NCBI RefSeq assembly: GCF_900215435.1
Contig: NZ_OCMY01000001.1
Coordinates: 4,278,001-4,342,000, forward strand
DNA length: 64,000 nt
Reading direction: 5' to 3'
Source of the DNA: Candidatus Pantoea floridensis
Lineage (GTDB): Bacteria > Pseudomonadota > Gammaproteobacteria > Enterobacterales > Enterobacteriaceae
The notes below the pieces were generated by a model. It was not told where the DNA came from, did no database searches, and saw nothing but the letters and a program-made list of their open reading frames with translations. A program made the translations under genes and the position numbers. Positions 18,955 through 28,965 of this stretch are shown in pieces (the stretch's first letter is position 1; every line of letters begins with the position of its first letter).

Positions 18955-18998
18955 CATAGCCTAAAGGCTATAGGTTATTTATAGCAAAAAAGCTATGG
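18955..18998. promoter_or_regulatory. Two palindromes at the toxin-antitoxin promoter
   Basis: ATAGCC-TAAA-GGCTAT and, 10 bp on, ATAGC-AAAAAA-GCTAT lie just ahead of the toxin gene. They share an ATAGC half-site, as expected for cooperative binding by the HigA-type antitoxin. Confidence 0.65.
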
Positions 18999-19007
18999 GA
19001 TGGCATT

Positions 19008-19358
19008 ATGTGGGAAATTCTGACAACGGATGTTTTCGATAAGTGGTTCCTGGCGCAGAGTGAAGCACTGCGCGAGGATGTGTTAGCCGCGATGACTATT
19101 TTAGGTGAAATGGGACCCCAATTGGGACGCCCTTATGTTGATACGCTAAAAGGTAGCGATGTCCCTAACCTGAAGGAGTTGCGCATTCAGCATGCAGGTA
19201 ACCCCATCAGGGCATTTTTCGCTTTTGATCCGGTGCGACGCGCTATTGTGCTATGCGCAGGGAATAAAACCGGCTGCAACCAAAAACAGTTTTACCGAAC
19301 GATGATTCGCCTTGCTGAAACAGAATACCGTAAGCATGTGGCGCAGATGGAGGGATAA
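19008..19358 (+). CDS. HigB/RelE-type toxin (phage Gp49-like)
   Basis: A 116-residue toxin of the RelE superfamily, Gp49-like subgroup. The core GSDVPNLKELRIQHAGNPIRAFFAFDP and the C-terminal LCAGNKTGCNQKQFYRTMI are the usual signatures. These toxins cut mRNA on the ribosome. The toxin gene precedes the antitoxin gene, as in higBA. Confidence 0.93.
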   Translation: MWEILTTDVFDKWFLAQSEALREDVLAAMTILGEMGPQLGRPYVDTLKGSDVPNLKELRIQHAGNPIRAFFAFDPVRRAIVLCAGNKTGCNQKQFYRTMIRLAETEYRKHVAQMEG

Positions 19359-19359
19359 G

Positions 19360-19659
19360 ATGTCTACTTTGAAAGAGTTATTGGAAAAACAATCACCTGA
19401 AAGCCAGCAGCGGATCGCTAAAAAAGTCGAGAAATTGCGCCAGGAGATTGCCTTGAGCCAGCTGCGTGAAGAGCTTAATCTCTCGCAAACCGAATTGGCA
19501 CGTGTGATTGGCGTCTCGCAACCCACGCTGGCAAAAATGGAAAATCCCGGCAACGACCCGCGACTCTCCACATTAAAACGTTATGTTGACGCTTTAGGTG
19601 GTGAACTGCGTATTGACGTTACGTTGCCCAACGGCAAACACATCGCCTTTCAACTTTGA
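19360..19659 (+). CDS. HigA-type XRE antitoxin
   Basis: A 99-residue protein whose helix-turn-helix (NLSQTELARVIGVSQPTLAKME) spans about residues 40-61. ATG 19360 begins one base after the toxin stop. It should neutralise the toxin and repress the shared promoter. Its last 10 bases overlap the 3' end of pqqF on the other strand. Confidence 0.93.
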   Translation: MSTLKELLEKQSPESQQRIAKKVEKLRQEIALSQLREELNLSQTELARVIGVSQPTLAKMENPGNDPRLSTLKRYVDALGGELRIDVTLPNGKHIAFQL

Positions 19660-21968
19660 TTAACCAAAATCAACCAGCGATGCCTTTCACGCAGCAGGTG
19701 ATAGTGAAGGTGCTGTAGCTGCGGCAGCGTCAGTGCCTGGATGGCGGTGCGGTTAAGGATTGGTAAGCCAAGCTGCTGGCGCAGCGCTTCTTCCGCGCGC
19801 TCGCTGTTGTCCTGTTTTACGCACTGCATCGCTAAGTTGGCCTGCCAGGCCGCGAGATGTGCCGCAGGAATAGCGGCAATTTCGGCAAGCATGTCTCGCA
19901 TAAAACGTTTGCTGTGGCCAAGCAGCGTGCGCCATGGGATATTCGGCGACTGCAGCGCCAGCAGCAAACCATCAACATCCGCAACTCGCTGATAGCGCGC
20001 CGACACCACATAGCCAATTTGCTGCTCTACCCGCAGACGCTGGAAAAAGCGCGTTTCCAGCATCAGCGCCAGCGCACGTAACGCCGCGAGGCTGGCATCA
20101 TCCTGCTGCGGCAGCGGCATAAACAGTAACAGCGCCTGATCGCTCCCGTCACAGGCAACCGGCATCACGCCGCGATGCAGCATGGCAGGTGGCGCATAGC
20201 GTGCCAGCGCGAGGGAGAATTCGCTGAGCAGATGGCCCACGCGCTGGCTTAGCGCACCCTCTGCGCCACACCACGCGACCAACCATTGTGGTGTTGACTG
20301 CGGCGGGATCAGTTTGCTGGGCAAAGCGGCCAGCAGCTGACGAATAACGATAGAGTGCGTTGTCTTGATGACCCGATCCTGCACCGGTGCATTAAGCGCC
20401 TGTAAAGCCTGATGCATGCTAAGCAAAGCGCGATCGGCGCAAGCAGGCAAATTAAGCACCAGCTGCCAGCTACCCTGTTTTTGCTGCCAGCTGCCGTTGC
20501 CACCGGCGTGGCGCAACTCAGCTAGCACCGGACGCAATAAGCGTTGCCGCGCCTGTGCTTCCTCGTCGCGCAACAGCTGATAAAACGCCGGGCGCAGCAG
20601 CAGCGTCTCAACCGATTGCACGGGCGCAATCACCGGCAGCGGCTGCGCCACTGGCGGTAAGCGAGGCAACGTTATCTCTGCTGACGCCGGATAAAAGTGA
20701 AACGTTGCAGGTTCGGTGGCGAGCCATTGTTCGGGCAACCATTCAGCCAGCTGCAGCGTAAATCCCTGTTTCTGCTGCGGCATACCCTTCAGCTGTTGCT
20801 GCGTGAGCAAACGCCTGCGTGGGCGGTGAGGTAACGCAGAGGCAAAGTCAGCCAGATTATCTGGAACCGTTAAGCCAGGCGCAAAACCGAGCGCCCGGCC
20901 GCGCAGCTGCTCCAGCGCGGACGAGGCGGCAAAATCCTGCTGTGCCAGCCGCGCATAGTGCTGATGCTGCCGCGCAGGTGCCTCTCTTAACGCGGTGAGA
21001 TGCTGCCAGAAGTAGTGCTCGATACGTTGCGCCTGCGCGGGAGTAAGCTGCGGCGCACCAAAGCGCAGCGCCAGTAACGCGTGGTGCGTATCCTGCCATA
21101 GCCACTGGGCGTTAAAGGACTCACAGAGCCCTTCATGCCGCAGTTGCGCCATTAAGCCGCCGGGTGCTTCATCTTGCCAAAAGGCATTCAGCAAGGTGAC
21201 GTTGTCACGAATGGTGGGTTCATCGCCGTCAATCAGCAGCGCCAGCCAGAAACTCTCTTCACCCACCAGCTGCAGCAAACCATCGCCTGGCAGCAGTAAA
21301 GGTTCGATTGCCGCTGGAGTTGCACCACCCGTTAATAATCCGCTGCCAAACTGCGACGCCAGCTGCGCCAGTTCATCGAGCGATTGCGGACCTTGCAACC
21401 AAAGTTGCATGTTATCAGCGTGATACCAACGCTGATGAAATGTCTGTAACGCCGCCCGCAACTGCGTGACATCGTCACCAAATACCACGCGATTGCCTAC
21501 GCGAAAGCGTTGAAAACGGCCTTGCAGCGCATCCAGTATCGCCGCTTCACACAGCGTGTCAGCATGGCGTTGCAGCAGCTGATACTCGGCATCAATCACC
21601 GCCGCTTCCTGCTGGATAGCCTGCGCACTCAGCAGCGGTGCCGCGAGCATATCGCACAGCCGCTGTACGCCCGCTGATAACGCCGCGGCCGGTAGCTGGC
21701 AGAAAAAGGCGCTGCGGCTCAGCTGCGTAGTGGCATTGACCTGGCCGCCCTGCTGCTGCACCCACGGCATGAAACGATAGTCACCGCTGAAGTTTTCACT
21801 GCCGCAAAACAGCAGATGCTCGAGCAAATGCGCCAGCCCCGGCCAGCGATCCGGCTCATCCAGGCTGCCCGCCTGCACGCGCATTAGCGCCGCCGCATCG
21901 CGTGCGCCGGGTTGATGGTGCAGATAACAGCGCAGGCCGTTGGCGAGCGTGATCTGGCGCGCGTTCAT
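19650..21968 (-). CDS. pqqF: PqqF zinc peptidase for PQQ precursor processing
   Basis: A 772-residue M16 (insulysin-like) protease. The inverted zinc motif HLLEH is near residue 46, with the downstream acidic ligand in AVIDAEY. It is thought to cleave the cross-linked Glu-Tyr unit out of modified PqqA. It is last in the operon; its ATG overlaps the pqqE stop by one base. Confidence 0.95.
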   Translation of the reverse strand: MNARQITLANGLRCYLHHQPGARDAAALMRVQAGSLDEPDRWPGLAHLLEHLLFCGSENFSGDYRFMPWVQQQGGQVNATTQLSRSAFFCQLPAAALSAGVQRLCDMLAAPLLSAQAIQQEAAVIDAEYQLLQRHADTLCEAAILDALQGRFQRFRVGNRVVFGDDVTQLRAALQTFHQRWYHADNMQLWLQGPQSLDELAQLASQFGSGLLTGGATPAAIEPLLLPGDGLLQLVGEESFWLALLIDGDEPTIRDNVTLLNAFWQDEAPGGLMAQLRHEGLCESFNAQWLWQDTHHALLALRFGAPQLTPAQAQRIEHYFWQHLTALREAPARQHQHYARLAQQDFAASSALEQLRGRALGFAPGLTVPDNLADFASALPHRPRRRLLTQQQLKGMPQQKQGFTLQLAEWLPEQWLATEPATFHFYPASAEITLPRLPPVAQPLPVIAPVQSVETLLLRPAFYQLLRDEEAQARQRLLRPVLAELRHAGGNGSWQQKQGSWQLVLNLPACADRALLSMHQALQALNAPVQDRVIKTTHSIVIRQLLAALPSKLIPPQSTPQWLVAWCGAEGALSQRVGHLLSEFSLALARYAPPAMLHRGVMPVACDGSDQALLLFMPLPQQDDASLAALRALALMLETRFFQRLRVEQQIGYVVSARYQRVADVDGLLLALQSPNIPWRTLLGHSKRFMRDMLAEIAAIPAAHLAAWQANLAMQCVKQDNSERAEEALRQQLGLPILNRTAIQALTLPQLQHLHYHLLRERHRWLILVNQS

Positions 21969-23107
21969 CAGGTGACGCGCTGCTTAAAGATCAGTTCGGA
22001 GTTGCTACGATTACGGAACTGCAGCTGCTGGATTTTGATATCACTGCAGTTGGCCTGACGCCGCGCCTCGAGGATTTTGCCGTGATGCGGTGACTTACTG
22101 CACACCGGATCGGTATTGTCCGCATCGCCGGTCAGCATAAACGCCTGGCAGCGACAGCCGCCAAAGTCCTTCTCTTTCTCATCGCAGGAGCGGCAGGGTT
22201 CCGGCATCCAGTCAAAACCACGATAGCGGTTAAAGCCAAACGAGTTGTACCAGATGTCATCCAGCGTGCGTTCCAGCACCGATGGGAACTCAACCGGCAG
22301 CTGGCGCGCGCTGTGGCACGGTAACGCGGTGCCGTCGGGCGTGACGCTAAGGAAGATCGATCCCCAACCGCCCATGCACGGTTTCGGCCGCTCTTCATAG
22401 TAATCCGGCGTGACGAACAACAGATTGGTCAGATTGCCGCTGGCGCTCATGCGCTGACGATAATCGGCCACCACCGCTTCGGCATGGGCGATCTGTTCGC
22501 GCGTCGGCAACAATCCTTCACGGTTAAGCTGCGCCCAACCGTAGAATTGACAGGTCGCCAGCTCGACGTCATCGGCTTCCAGTTCGATACAGAGATCGAT
22601 GATCTTGTCGATTTGATCGATATTGTGGCGATGCAGCACAAAGTTCAGCACCATCGGATAGCCATGCGCTTTCACCGCTTTTGCCATCTCCAGCTTCTGC
22701 TGGAAGGCTTTCTTCGACCCGGCTAGCGCAGCGTTCAGCGTTTCATCGCTGGCCTGGAAACTGATCTGAATGTGATCGAGGCCCGCGTCAGCAAAGGCGT
22801 CGAGTTTTTTTGCCGTCAGGCCAATGCCGGAGGTGATCAGGTTGGTGTAGAAACCGAGATCGCGCGCGGCGCGGATCAGCTCCGGCAAATCTTTACGCGT
22901 TAACGGTTCGCCGCCGGAAAAACCGAGCTGCACGCTGCCCATGGCACGCGCCTGGCGGAACACCTCAATCCACTGTTCGGTGGTCAGCTCTTTCTCCTGC
23001 TGGGAAAAATCCAGCGGATTGGAGCAATACGGACACTGCAGCGGGCAGCGATAGGTCAATTCTGCCAGCAGCCACAGCGGCGGCGTCACGGTTTTACTCG
23101 GGTTCAC
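21968..23107 (-). CDS. pqqE: PqqE radical SAM enzyme
   Basis: Forms the Glu-Tyr carbon-carbon bond in PqqA with PqqD as chaperone. The radical SAM motif CPLQCPYC is near residues 21-28. The C-terminal SPASM region with auxiliary Fe-S cysteines is present (CMGGWGS, then [16 protein letters not shown]). 379 residues. A GTG start overlaps pqqD by 14 bp. Confidence 0.97.
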   Translation of the reverse strand: MNPSKTVTPPLWLLAELTYRCPLQCPYCSNPLDFSQQEKELTTEQWIEVFRQARAMGSVQLGFSGGEPLTRKDLPELIRAARDLGFYTNLITSGIGLTAKKLDAFADAGLDHIQISFQASDETLNAALAGSKKAFQQKLEMAKAVKAHGYPMVLNFVLHRHNIDQIDKIIDLCIELEADDVELATCQFYGWAQLNREGLLPTREQIAHAEAVVADYRQRMSASGNLTNLLFVTPDYYEERPKPCMGGWGSIFLSVTPDGTALPCHSARQLPVEFPSVLERTLDDIWYNSFGFNRYRGFDWMPEPCRSCDEKEKDFGGCRCQAFMLTGDADNTDPVCSKSPHHGKILEARRQANCSDIKIQQLQFRNRSNSELIFKQRVT

Positions 23108-23372
23108 GACACAGTATCCATTTTTGTTCGATGGCAGATTGCAGGAACTCTTTCACGTCATCGCCTACGCCGCCCGCTTCCGGGAAGCGCGCATCCAGCG
23201 TGGCAACAATGGCCGCCACATCCTGTTTACCATCGACCAGTTCAAGGATCATCGTGGCGGTTTCGTTCAGCTTGGCCATGCCTTCCGGATAGAGCACGAC
23301 ATGGCTCTCCTGCGCCGCTTCCCACTGCATGCGGTAGCCACGACGGAAAGCCGGAATCAGATTATCTTTCAT
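23094..23372 (-). CDS. pqqD: PqqD peptide chaperone
   Basis: A 92-residue RiPP-recognition protein that holds PqqA for PqqE. ATG 23372 gives the family length; the longer frame upstream belongs to the end of pqqC. The segments [10 protein letters not shown] and [14 protein letters not shown] are typical. It begins 4 bp after pqqC. Confidence 0.95.
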   Translation of the reverse strand: MKDNLIPAFRRGYRMQWEAAQESHVVLYPEGMAKLNETATMILELVDGKQDVAAIVATLDARFPEAGGVGDDVKEFLQSAIEQKWILCREPE

Positions 23373-23376
23373 ATCG

Positions 23377-24132
23377 TTATACCAACCTTGTGCTGTGCCA
23401 GGACACCCGATCGGTGACCGTGTGATAAGGCGGACGCTGCAGCGCATACGCCATGGTCATGGCATCCAGCATGGTCCAGAGAATATCGAGCTTAAACTGG
23501 AGGATTTCGAGCATGCGGTTCTGCTGCTCGGCCGTGGTAAACACCTCGAGCGCCAACGCCAGACCGTGTTCCACATCGCGATTCGCCTGGCTCAGGCGAC
23601 TGCGGAAATAGAAGTAGCCTTCCTCTTTGATCCACGGATAGTGCTGCGGCCAGCTATCAAGGCGCGATTGGTGAATCTGCGGCGCGAACAGCTCGGTCAG
23701 CGAGCTGCACGCGGCTTCCTGCCAGTTGGCACGGCGCGCAAAGTTAACGTAGGCATCTACCGCAAAGCGCACACCCGGCAGCACCAGCTTCTCTGAAAGT
23801 AAAACATCGCGGTCCAGCCCGACGGCTTCACCAAGCTGTAGCCAGGCTTCAATGCCGCCTTCGTGGCCGTTGCTGCCGTCGTGGTCGAGTATGCGCTGCA
23901 CCCATTTGCGCCGCGTAGCGGGATCCGGGCAGTTGGCCATGATCGCCGCGTCTTTCAGCGGAATATTGGTCTGATAATAGAAGCGGTTCGCCACCCAGCC
24001 CTGAATCTGCTCGCGCGTGGCATTACCATTGTGCATCGCGATGTGGTACGGATGATGAATGTGGTAGAACGCGCCTTTATCGCGCAGCGCCTGCTCAAAT
24101 GCGGCGGGCGATAGTGCTTCGGTAATGATCAC
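23377..24132 (-). CDS. pqqC: PqqC, final oxidase of PQQ synthesis
   Basis: Cofactor-free oxidase that closes the ring and performs the last eight-electron oxidation. 251 residues, nearly matching Klebsiella PqqC ([28 protein letters not shown]). The start is a GTG at 24132 overlapping the pqqB TGA as GTGA, with AGGAG eight bases upstream. Confidence 0.97.
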   Translation of the reverse strand: MIITEALSPAAFEQALRDKGAFYHIHHPYHIAMHNGNATREQIQGWVANRFYYQTNIPLKDAAIMANCPDPATRRKWVQRILDHDGSNGHEGGIEAWLQLGEAVGLDRDVLLSEKLVLPGVRFAVDAYVNFARRANWQEAACSSLTELFAPQIHQSRLDSWPQHYPWIKEEGYFYFRSRLSQANRDVEHGLALALEVFTTAEQQNRMLEILQFKLDILWTMLDAMTMAYALQRPPYHTVTDRVSWHSTRLV

Positions 24133-25055
24133 GATGCAAACTCCTGCAGATGAATCGCCATGCCATCCCAACTCACTTCGATGCCCTGCTGCGCTAAATA
24201 GTCGCGCTGCGGCGATTGCTCGTTAAGGATGGGATTGGTGTTGTTAATGTGAATCAAAATTTTGCGTTTGGCCGGCAGCGAGGCCAGCAGCGCCATTAAA
24301 CCTTGTTCTTCGGCCAGCGCTAAATGCCCCATCGCCTTGCCGGTATTTTTGCCGACGCCGGTGGCGAGCAGCTCGTCGTCCTGCCATACCGTGCCATCAA
24401 TCAGCAGGCAATCGGCTTTTTCCAGCCAGGGCATGATCACCGCATCGGGCTCGCCGAGTCCCGGTGCGTACAGCAGCGTTTGGCCATTGGCGGTGTTTTC
24501 AATGAACAGCGCCACGTTGTGGCCCGGCAGCGGACGATCGCGATATGGCGAATACGGCGGCGCGTTGCTGAGAATCGGAATCGCGGTGAACTGCAGGCTC
24601 GGGCACACATCGACGCGAAATGGCTCCAGCGGTGTTAAGGCATGATGCTGCAAGCCGCCGTTCCAGTGCTGCAACATAGTGAAAATCGGAAAGCCGCTGG
24701 TGAGATCGGCATGCACTTCCGGCGTACACCACACCTGGTGCGGACAACCTTCACGCAGGCTCAGCAAACCGGTGGTGTGATCGATTTGGCTGTCGGTGAG
24801 AATGATGCTGCCAATGGCCGTACCGCGCAGCACGCCCTTTTTTATCAATTCTGGGGTGTGGGCAATCTGCTGGCTGATGTCCGGCGACGCGTTGCACAGC
24901 ACCCAATCCTCACCGTTATCACTGACGATGATCGAGGATTGCGTGCGCGCCTGCGCCTGAATAGTGCCGTTACGCAGGCCGCTGCAGTTGGCGCAGTTAC
25001 AGTTCCACTGCGGGAAGCCGCCGCCAGCCGCTGAACCGAGGACTTTAATAAACAT
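24129..25055 (-). CDS. pqqB: PqqB metallo-hydrolase-fold protein
   Basis: A 308-residue beta-lactamase-fold protein with the N-terminal [14 protein letters not shown] motif and the altered metal loop [11 protein letters not shown] that marks PqqB. It is believed to hydroxylate the Glu-Tyr intermediate. It follows pqqA after a hairpin. Confidence 0.96.
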   Translation of the reverse strand: MFIKVLGSAAGGGFPQWNCNCANCSGLRNGTIQAQARTQSSIIVSDNGEDWVLCNASPDISQQIAHTPELIKKGVLRGTAIGSIILTDSQIDHTTGLLSLREGCPHQVWCTPEVHADLTSGFPIFTMLQHWNGGLQHHALTPLEPFRVDVCPSLQFTAIPILSNAPPYSPYRDRPLPGHNVALFIENTANGQTLLYAPGLGEPDAVIMPWLEKADCLLIDGTVWQDDELLATGVGKNTGKAMGHLALAEEQGLMALLASLPAKRKILIHINNTNPILNEQSPQRDYLAQQGIEVSWDGMAIHLQEFAS

Positions 25056-25077
25056 GAAATTTGACCAGAGAGAGAAA

Positions 25078-25106
25078 ACAAAATGCCCGCACGAGCGGCG
25101 GGCAGA
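25078..25106 (-). terminator. Hairpin between pqqA and pqqB (attenuating terminator)
   Basis: On the minus strand GCCCGC and GCGGGC pair around a 7-base loop, followed by ATTTTGTTTT. Partial termination here would give more pqqA than pqqB-F message, a known pattern in pqq operons. Confidence 0.75.
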
Positions 25107-25110
25107 AGTC

Positions 25111-25182
25111 TTAGCGGTTGGAGATGTACAGAGTCACTTCCAGGCCCAGACGCAGGTCAATAAACGCAGGTTTTTTCCACAT
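25111..25182 (-). CDS. pqqA: PqqA precursor peptide, 23 aa
   Basis: The 23-residue peptide starts [13 protein letters not shown] and ends EVTLYISNR, so the Glu and Tyr that become PQQ (ExxxY) are in place. A GAGGAAG ribosome site precedes the ATG. It is first in the operon and too short for usual gene finders. Confidence 0.97.
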   Translation of the reverse strand: MWKKPAFIDLRLGLEVTLYISNR

Positions 25183-25243
25183 AATATTCTTCCTCTTATT
25201 CATTCAAAAATGCAGAGCACGCTCTGCTGGAGATCATTGCAGC

Positions 25244-25259
25244 TGTGACGTAGATCACA
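25244..25259. promoter_or_regulatory. CRP site upstream of pqqA
   Basis: TGTGA-CGTAGA-TCACA, a perfect palindrome centred about 70 bp before the pqqA start, placed to activate the operon promoter. Confidence 0.8.
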
Positions 25260-25333
25260 TTGCAATCATGACGCGCGCAGATGTTGCGCCAATGTAGCGA
25301 GCAGATCAACCCTGATTCGGTAAGGGAATTGTG

Positions 25334-26359
25334 CTAATCCCGCCAAATCTGTTGCAACACGCGCTGCCAGTTGCCCCAGGCGAGCTGCTCAAGAGCCGTT
25401 TGATCGTAGCCCAGTGAGCGCAATAACGCATACAAGCGCGGTAATCCGGAAACATCTTTCAGCGCATCAGGCACGCTGATGCCATCAAAATCGGAACCCA
25501 GCGCTACATGATCGCTGCCCATTATCGCGATCAAATGCTCAACATGTTTAACAATTTCGATCAACGGCGTATCGCTATCGCGTTTGCCATCGCTGCGTAA
25601 GAAAGCGTTACCAAAATTCACACCTACCACGCCGCCGCTGTCACGAATTGCGCGCAGTTGGTCGTCAGTGAGATTGCGCGGCTGCGCGCACAGCGCATGC
25701 GCATTAGAGTGCGTCGCCACCAGCGGCGCCGATGAGAGGCGCGCCGTGTCCCAAAAGGCTTTTTCGTTCATGTGTGACATATCGATCAGCATGCGATGAC
25801 GATTGGCCGCCGCAATCAGCTGCTCACCAGCCATCGTCAATCCTGGCCCGGTATCCGGCGAATGCGGAAAAGAGCCGCTAACCCCTTCACCAAAGCCATT
25901 AGGCAAATTCCAGAATGGCCCGATGCTGCGAACGCCAGCCTGATAGAACGCATCGAGCGCTGCGCCATCGACATCAAAACCGTCCGCGCCTTCGATATGC
26001 GCCACCAGCGCCAGCACTCCTTCAGCGCGGCAGGCGGCCATATCGGCGGCGTTGAGGCATAAGCGCGCCCGCCCGTCGGATTGCGCAGCCAGCGCTTTGA
26101 GAATATCGAGCTGCTGCCAGAGGATCGCCAGCGGCGACAGATTCTCCGCCGCCCGCAGCGGTGCCATCTCTTGCACATAGCGCGGCGGCGGCACAAACAG
26201 GGCGAACAGGCCACCGGCAAAGCCGCCCTGCTGCATACGCGGAAAATCGAGGTGGCCTTTTTCAATGCCGTGAAAGAATGCCTGGGCGGGCGCATCACGA
26301 TGATGCAGCCACAGGTTAAGCAGCAGGTCATTATGACCGTCGAAGGTAGTGAGTAACAT
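25334..26359 (-). CDS. Membrane-dipeptidase-family (M19) peptidase
   Basis: A 341-residue zinc dipeptidase. The metal ligands appear in DGHNDLL near the N-terminus, in AHIEGAD, in DMSHMN and in ATHSNAHA; GSDFDG lies near the end. There is no signal peptide with the ATG 26359 start, so it is probably cytoplasmic. It follows the pqq promoter region on the same strand and might digest PqqA-derived fragments, but that is only suggested by position. Confidence 0.9.
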   Translation of the reverse strand: MLLTTFDGHNDLLLNLWLHHRDAPAQAFFHGIEKGHLDFPRMQQGGFAGGLFALFVPPPRYVQEMAPLRAAENLSPLAILWQQLDILKALAAQSDGRARLCLNAADMAACRAEGVLALVAHIEGADGFDVDGAALDAFYQAGVRSIGPFWNLPNGFGEGVSGSFPHSPDTGPGLTMAGEQLIAAANRHRMLIDMSHMNEKAFWDTARLSSAPLVATHSNAHALCAQPRNLTDDQLRAIRDSGGVVGVNFGNAFLRSDGKRDSDTPLIEIVKHVEHLIAIMGSDHVALGSDFDGISVPDALKDVSGLPRLYALLRSLGYDQTALEQLAWGNWQRVLQQIWRD

Positions 26360-26545
26360 GAGGCGATCTTTGGTGAAACAACATGCCACCATGCTACGCG
26401 CGCGCTGCGGTTTCGCCAAATGTGGGCGCACAAAGGGTTACGTGACGCAGAGGTTGTCAGTTACGCGCGGGTGGTTGTCAGCAATGCGCGAGCCGAGCAG
26501 CGTGCTGCCAGGCGAGACTCATCACAACACCACAAGGAGACTGTT

Positions 26546-28231
26546 ATGCTCACTCAACCTGCTAGCAAATACCGCGCGTTTCCGGTTATCGATTTACCCG
26601 ACCGCCAGTGGCCATCGCGTCAGTTGACGCACGCCCCGCGCTGGCTCTCCACCGATCTGCGCGACGGCAATCAGGCGCTCGCCACGCCAATGGACGGCGC
26701 GCGCAAGCTGGAGTTTTGGCAACTGTTACTGCGCTGTGGCTTCAAGGAAATAGAAGTGGCGTTTCCGGCAGCCTCGCAGACCGATTTTGATTTTGTGCGC
26801 CTGTTGATCGAGCACAATCACATTCCCAACGACGTAGCAATTCAGGTACTGACGCAGGCGCGTAGCGACCTGATCGATCGTACTTTTGAGGCGCTACGCG
26901 GTGCACCAAACGCCATCATCCATATGTATAACGCGACTGCGCCGCTGTTCCGCGAGCGCGTGTTCCGTCAAAGCAAAAGTGAAATCATTGCGCTGGCGTG
27001 CGCCGGTGCACGGCAGATTCGCGCCCGCTGTGAAGCACAAACCGCTACTGCGTGGACTTTCGAGTATTCACCAGAAACGTTCTGCTTTACCGAACCCGAA
27101 TTTGCGCTGGAAATTTGCGAAGCGGTTGCCGCGATTTGGCAACCGGGTCCCACGCGCCCGATGATCATCAACCTGCCCGCGACCGTGGAGGTGAATACGC
27201 CCAACGTGTATGCCGATCAGATTGAGTATTTCTGTCGCCACTTCAGCCAGCGATCGCAGGTGTCGATCAGCGTGCACCCGCATAACGATCGCGGCACCGG
27301 CATCGCCTGTGCCGAGCTGGCTTTGCTGGCGGGAGCCGACCGCGTAGAAGGCTGTTTGTTTGGTAACGGCGAGCGCACCGGCAACGTTGATATCGTTACG
27401 CTGGCGCTCAATCTCTACACCCAGGGCGTTGCGCCGCAGCTCGATTTCAGCGATATCCAGCAGGTGCTGGAAGTGGTGACGCGCTGCAATCAGCTGCCGG
27501 TGCATCCGCGCCATCCTTACGCCGGTGAACTGGTGTTTACCGCGTTTTCCGGTTCGCATCAGGATGCGATTCGTAAAGGCTTTGCCGAACGCGCTGAACG
27601 GGAAGAAACAATGTGGCAAATGCCGTATCTGCCGCTCGACCCGCTGGATATCGGCTGTAGCTATGAAGCGGTGATCCGCGTGAACAGTCAATCGGGCAAA
27701 GGCGGTGCGGCATGGCTACTGGAACAGAACCACGGCCTGCAGCTGCCGCGCGCTTTACAGCAGGATTTCAGCCGATTAGTGCAGCAGCAAACCGACGGCC
27801 ATGGCCAGGAGATGACGCATCACGCCCTGTGGCAGCTATTTTGCAAGCATTATGGTTTAACGCAGCCCGCACGGCGTTTGCTGGAAGCGGAAAGCCACAG
27901 CGACGACAAAGGCGAAACGCGTTTCAAAGCGCGATTGCAGCAAGGTGCGCAGCAGGTAACGCTGGAAGGTAAAGGCAATGGTTTGCTGTCCGCTGCCGTT
28001 TCCGCGCTGCATCAGCGCTATGACTTAGCCATCACCATTGAGGATTATCACGAACATACGCTGGGTAAACGCAGCGATAGCCGTTCGGTGAGCTACATCA
28101 GCTGTATTAACGCCCGCGGTGAACGGGCGTGGGGCGTGGGAATTGACAATGATGTGGCGCGCGCGTCGTTGCAGGCGCTGCTCAACGCGGCGCACGCTTT
28201 TCTGCCGCAGGAAAGTAGTTCGCTGGTGTAA
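26546..28231 (+). CDS. leuA: 2-isopropylmalate synthase-type enzyme (LeuA, long form)
   Basis: A 561-residue enzyme of the HMGL/DRE-TIM family, the form found in actinobacteria and some proteobacteria. The start of the barrel reads STDLRDGNQAL, the metal HxH is in SVHPHNDRGTG, and GNGERTGN follows. A C-terminal regulatory LeuA-dimer domain is present. ATG 26546 has AAGGAG upstream. No leuBCD genes are next to it, so this may be a second synthase or serve another 2-oxoacid extension. Confidence 0.9.
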   Translation: MLTQPASKYRAFPVIDLPDRQWPSRQLTHAPRWLSTDLRDGNQALATPMDGARKLEFWQLLLRCGFKEIEVAFPAASQTDFDFVRLLIEHNHIPNDVAIQVLTQARSDLIDRTFEALRGAPNAIIHMYNATAPLFRERVFRQSKSEIIALACAGARQIRARCEAQTATAWTFEYSPETFCFTEPEFALEICEAVAAIWQPGPTRPMIINLPATVEVNTPNVYADQIEYFCRHFSQRSQVSISVHPHNDRGTGIACAELALLAGADRVEGCLFGNGERTGNVDIVTLALNLYTQGVAPQLDFSDIQQVLEVVTRCNQLPVHPRHPYAGELVFTAFSGSHQDAIRKGFAERAEREETMWQMPYLPLDPLDIGCSYEAVIRVNSQSGKGGAAWLLEQNHGLQLPRALQQDFSRLVQQQTDGHGQEMTHHALWQLFCKHYGLTQPARRLLEAESHSDDKGETRFKARLQQGAQQVTLEGKGNGLLSAAVSALHQRYDLAITIEDYHEHTLGKRSDSRSVSYISCINARGERAWGVGIDNDVARASLQALLNAAHAFLPQESSSLV

Positions 28232-28964
28232 CGCCGAGCACCCGGCGGAACATGGCGCTGAAGGCGCTTGGGCTGTCGTAACCGAGCTCAAGCGCCACCG
28301 TGAGCACGCTTTCTCCCTGAGCTAAACGGGTTAACGCTACGCTCAGGCGCGCGCGTCGTACCCAGTCGCTAAACTGCAAACCGGTTTCGCGACTGAAATG
28401 GCGCGCCAGCGTGCGTTCGGCCACGCAGAGTTCAGCGGCGGCGCGTGCCAGCGTCCAGTTTTCACCCGGCGCGTGCTGAATGTGCTGACACAAACTCAGC
28501 AGCCGCCTGCTTTCCGGCAGCGGCAGGCCAAACGGCAGCACATCCATCACGCGGATTTCATCCAGAATCAGCTCATAAATGCGCTCAGCGCGACTGCCGG
28601 AACCGTACTGCTCCGGCAACGCCAGCGCGCTGACGATCAACTCGCGCAGCAGTGGCGAAATCTGCACCACCTGACAGCTGGCGGGCAGATCGGCGCGCGC
28701 CAGCGGATCAACAAACAGCGTGCGCGCCGCCACCGCGCCGACGATATGTAAAGCGTGGCGCGTTTCGGCAGGCAGCCAGACGCCGCGACTCGGCGGCACA
28801 ATCCAGCTGCCGTGCTGGGTTTCAACTTTTACCACCCCGCTCAGCGTGTGAATCAGCTGCGCGCAAGCGTGGTGATGCCACGGCTCGGCGTCGCCATGTG
28901 CGTAATCATGCGCATACGGCACCAGCGGGCGATGCGTGAAGTCGAAATTGAGCCGCGCACTCAT
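28182..28964 (-). CDS. AraC-family regulator with cupin sensor domain
   Basis: A 260-residue protein: N-terminal cupin (EPWHHHACAQLIHTLSG, about 26-43) and C-terminal double helix-turn-helix (AAAELCVAERTLARHFSRETG and VALELGYDSPSAFSAMFRR). Its 3' end overlaps the convergent leuA end by 50 bp. It starts one base after the dehydrogenase stop, so the two are co-transcribed and it may control that gene. Confidence 0.92.
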   Translation of the reverse strand: MSARLNFDFTHRPLVPYAHDYAHGDAEPWHHHACAQLIHTLSGVVKVETQHGSWIVPPSRGVWLPAETRHALHIVGAVAARTLFVDPLARADLPASCQVVQISPLLRELIVSALALPEQYGSGSRAERIYELILDEIRVMDVLPFGLPLPESRRLLSLCQHIQHAPGENWTLARAAAELCVAERTLARHFSRETGLQFSDWVRRARLSVALTRLAQGESVLTVALELGYDSPSAFSAMFRRVLGVTPANYFPAAEKRAPR

Positions 28965-28965
28965 G

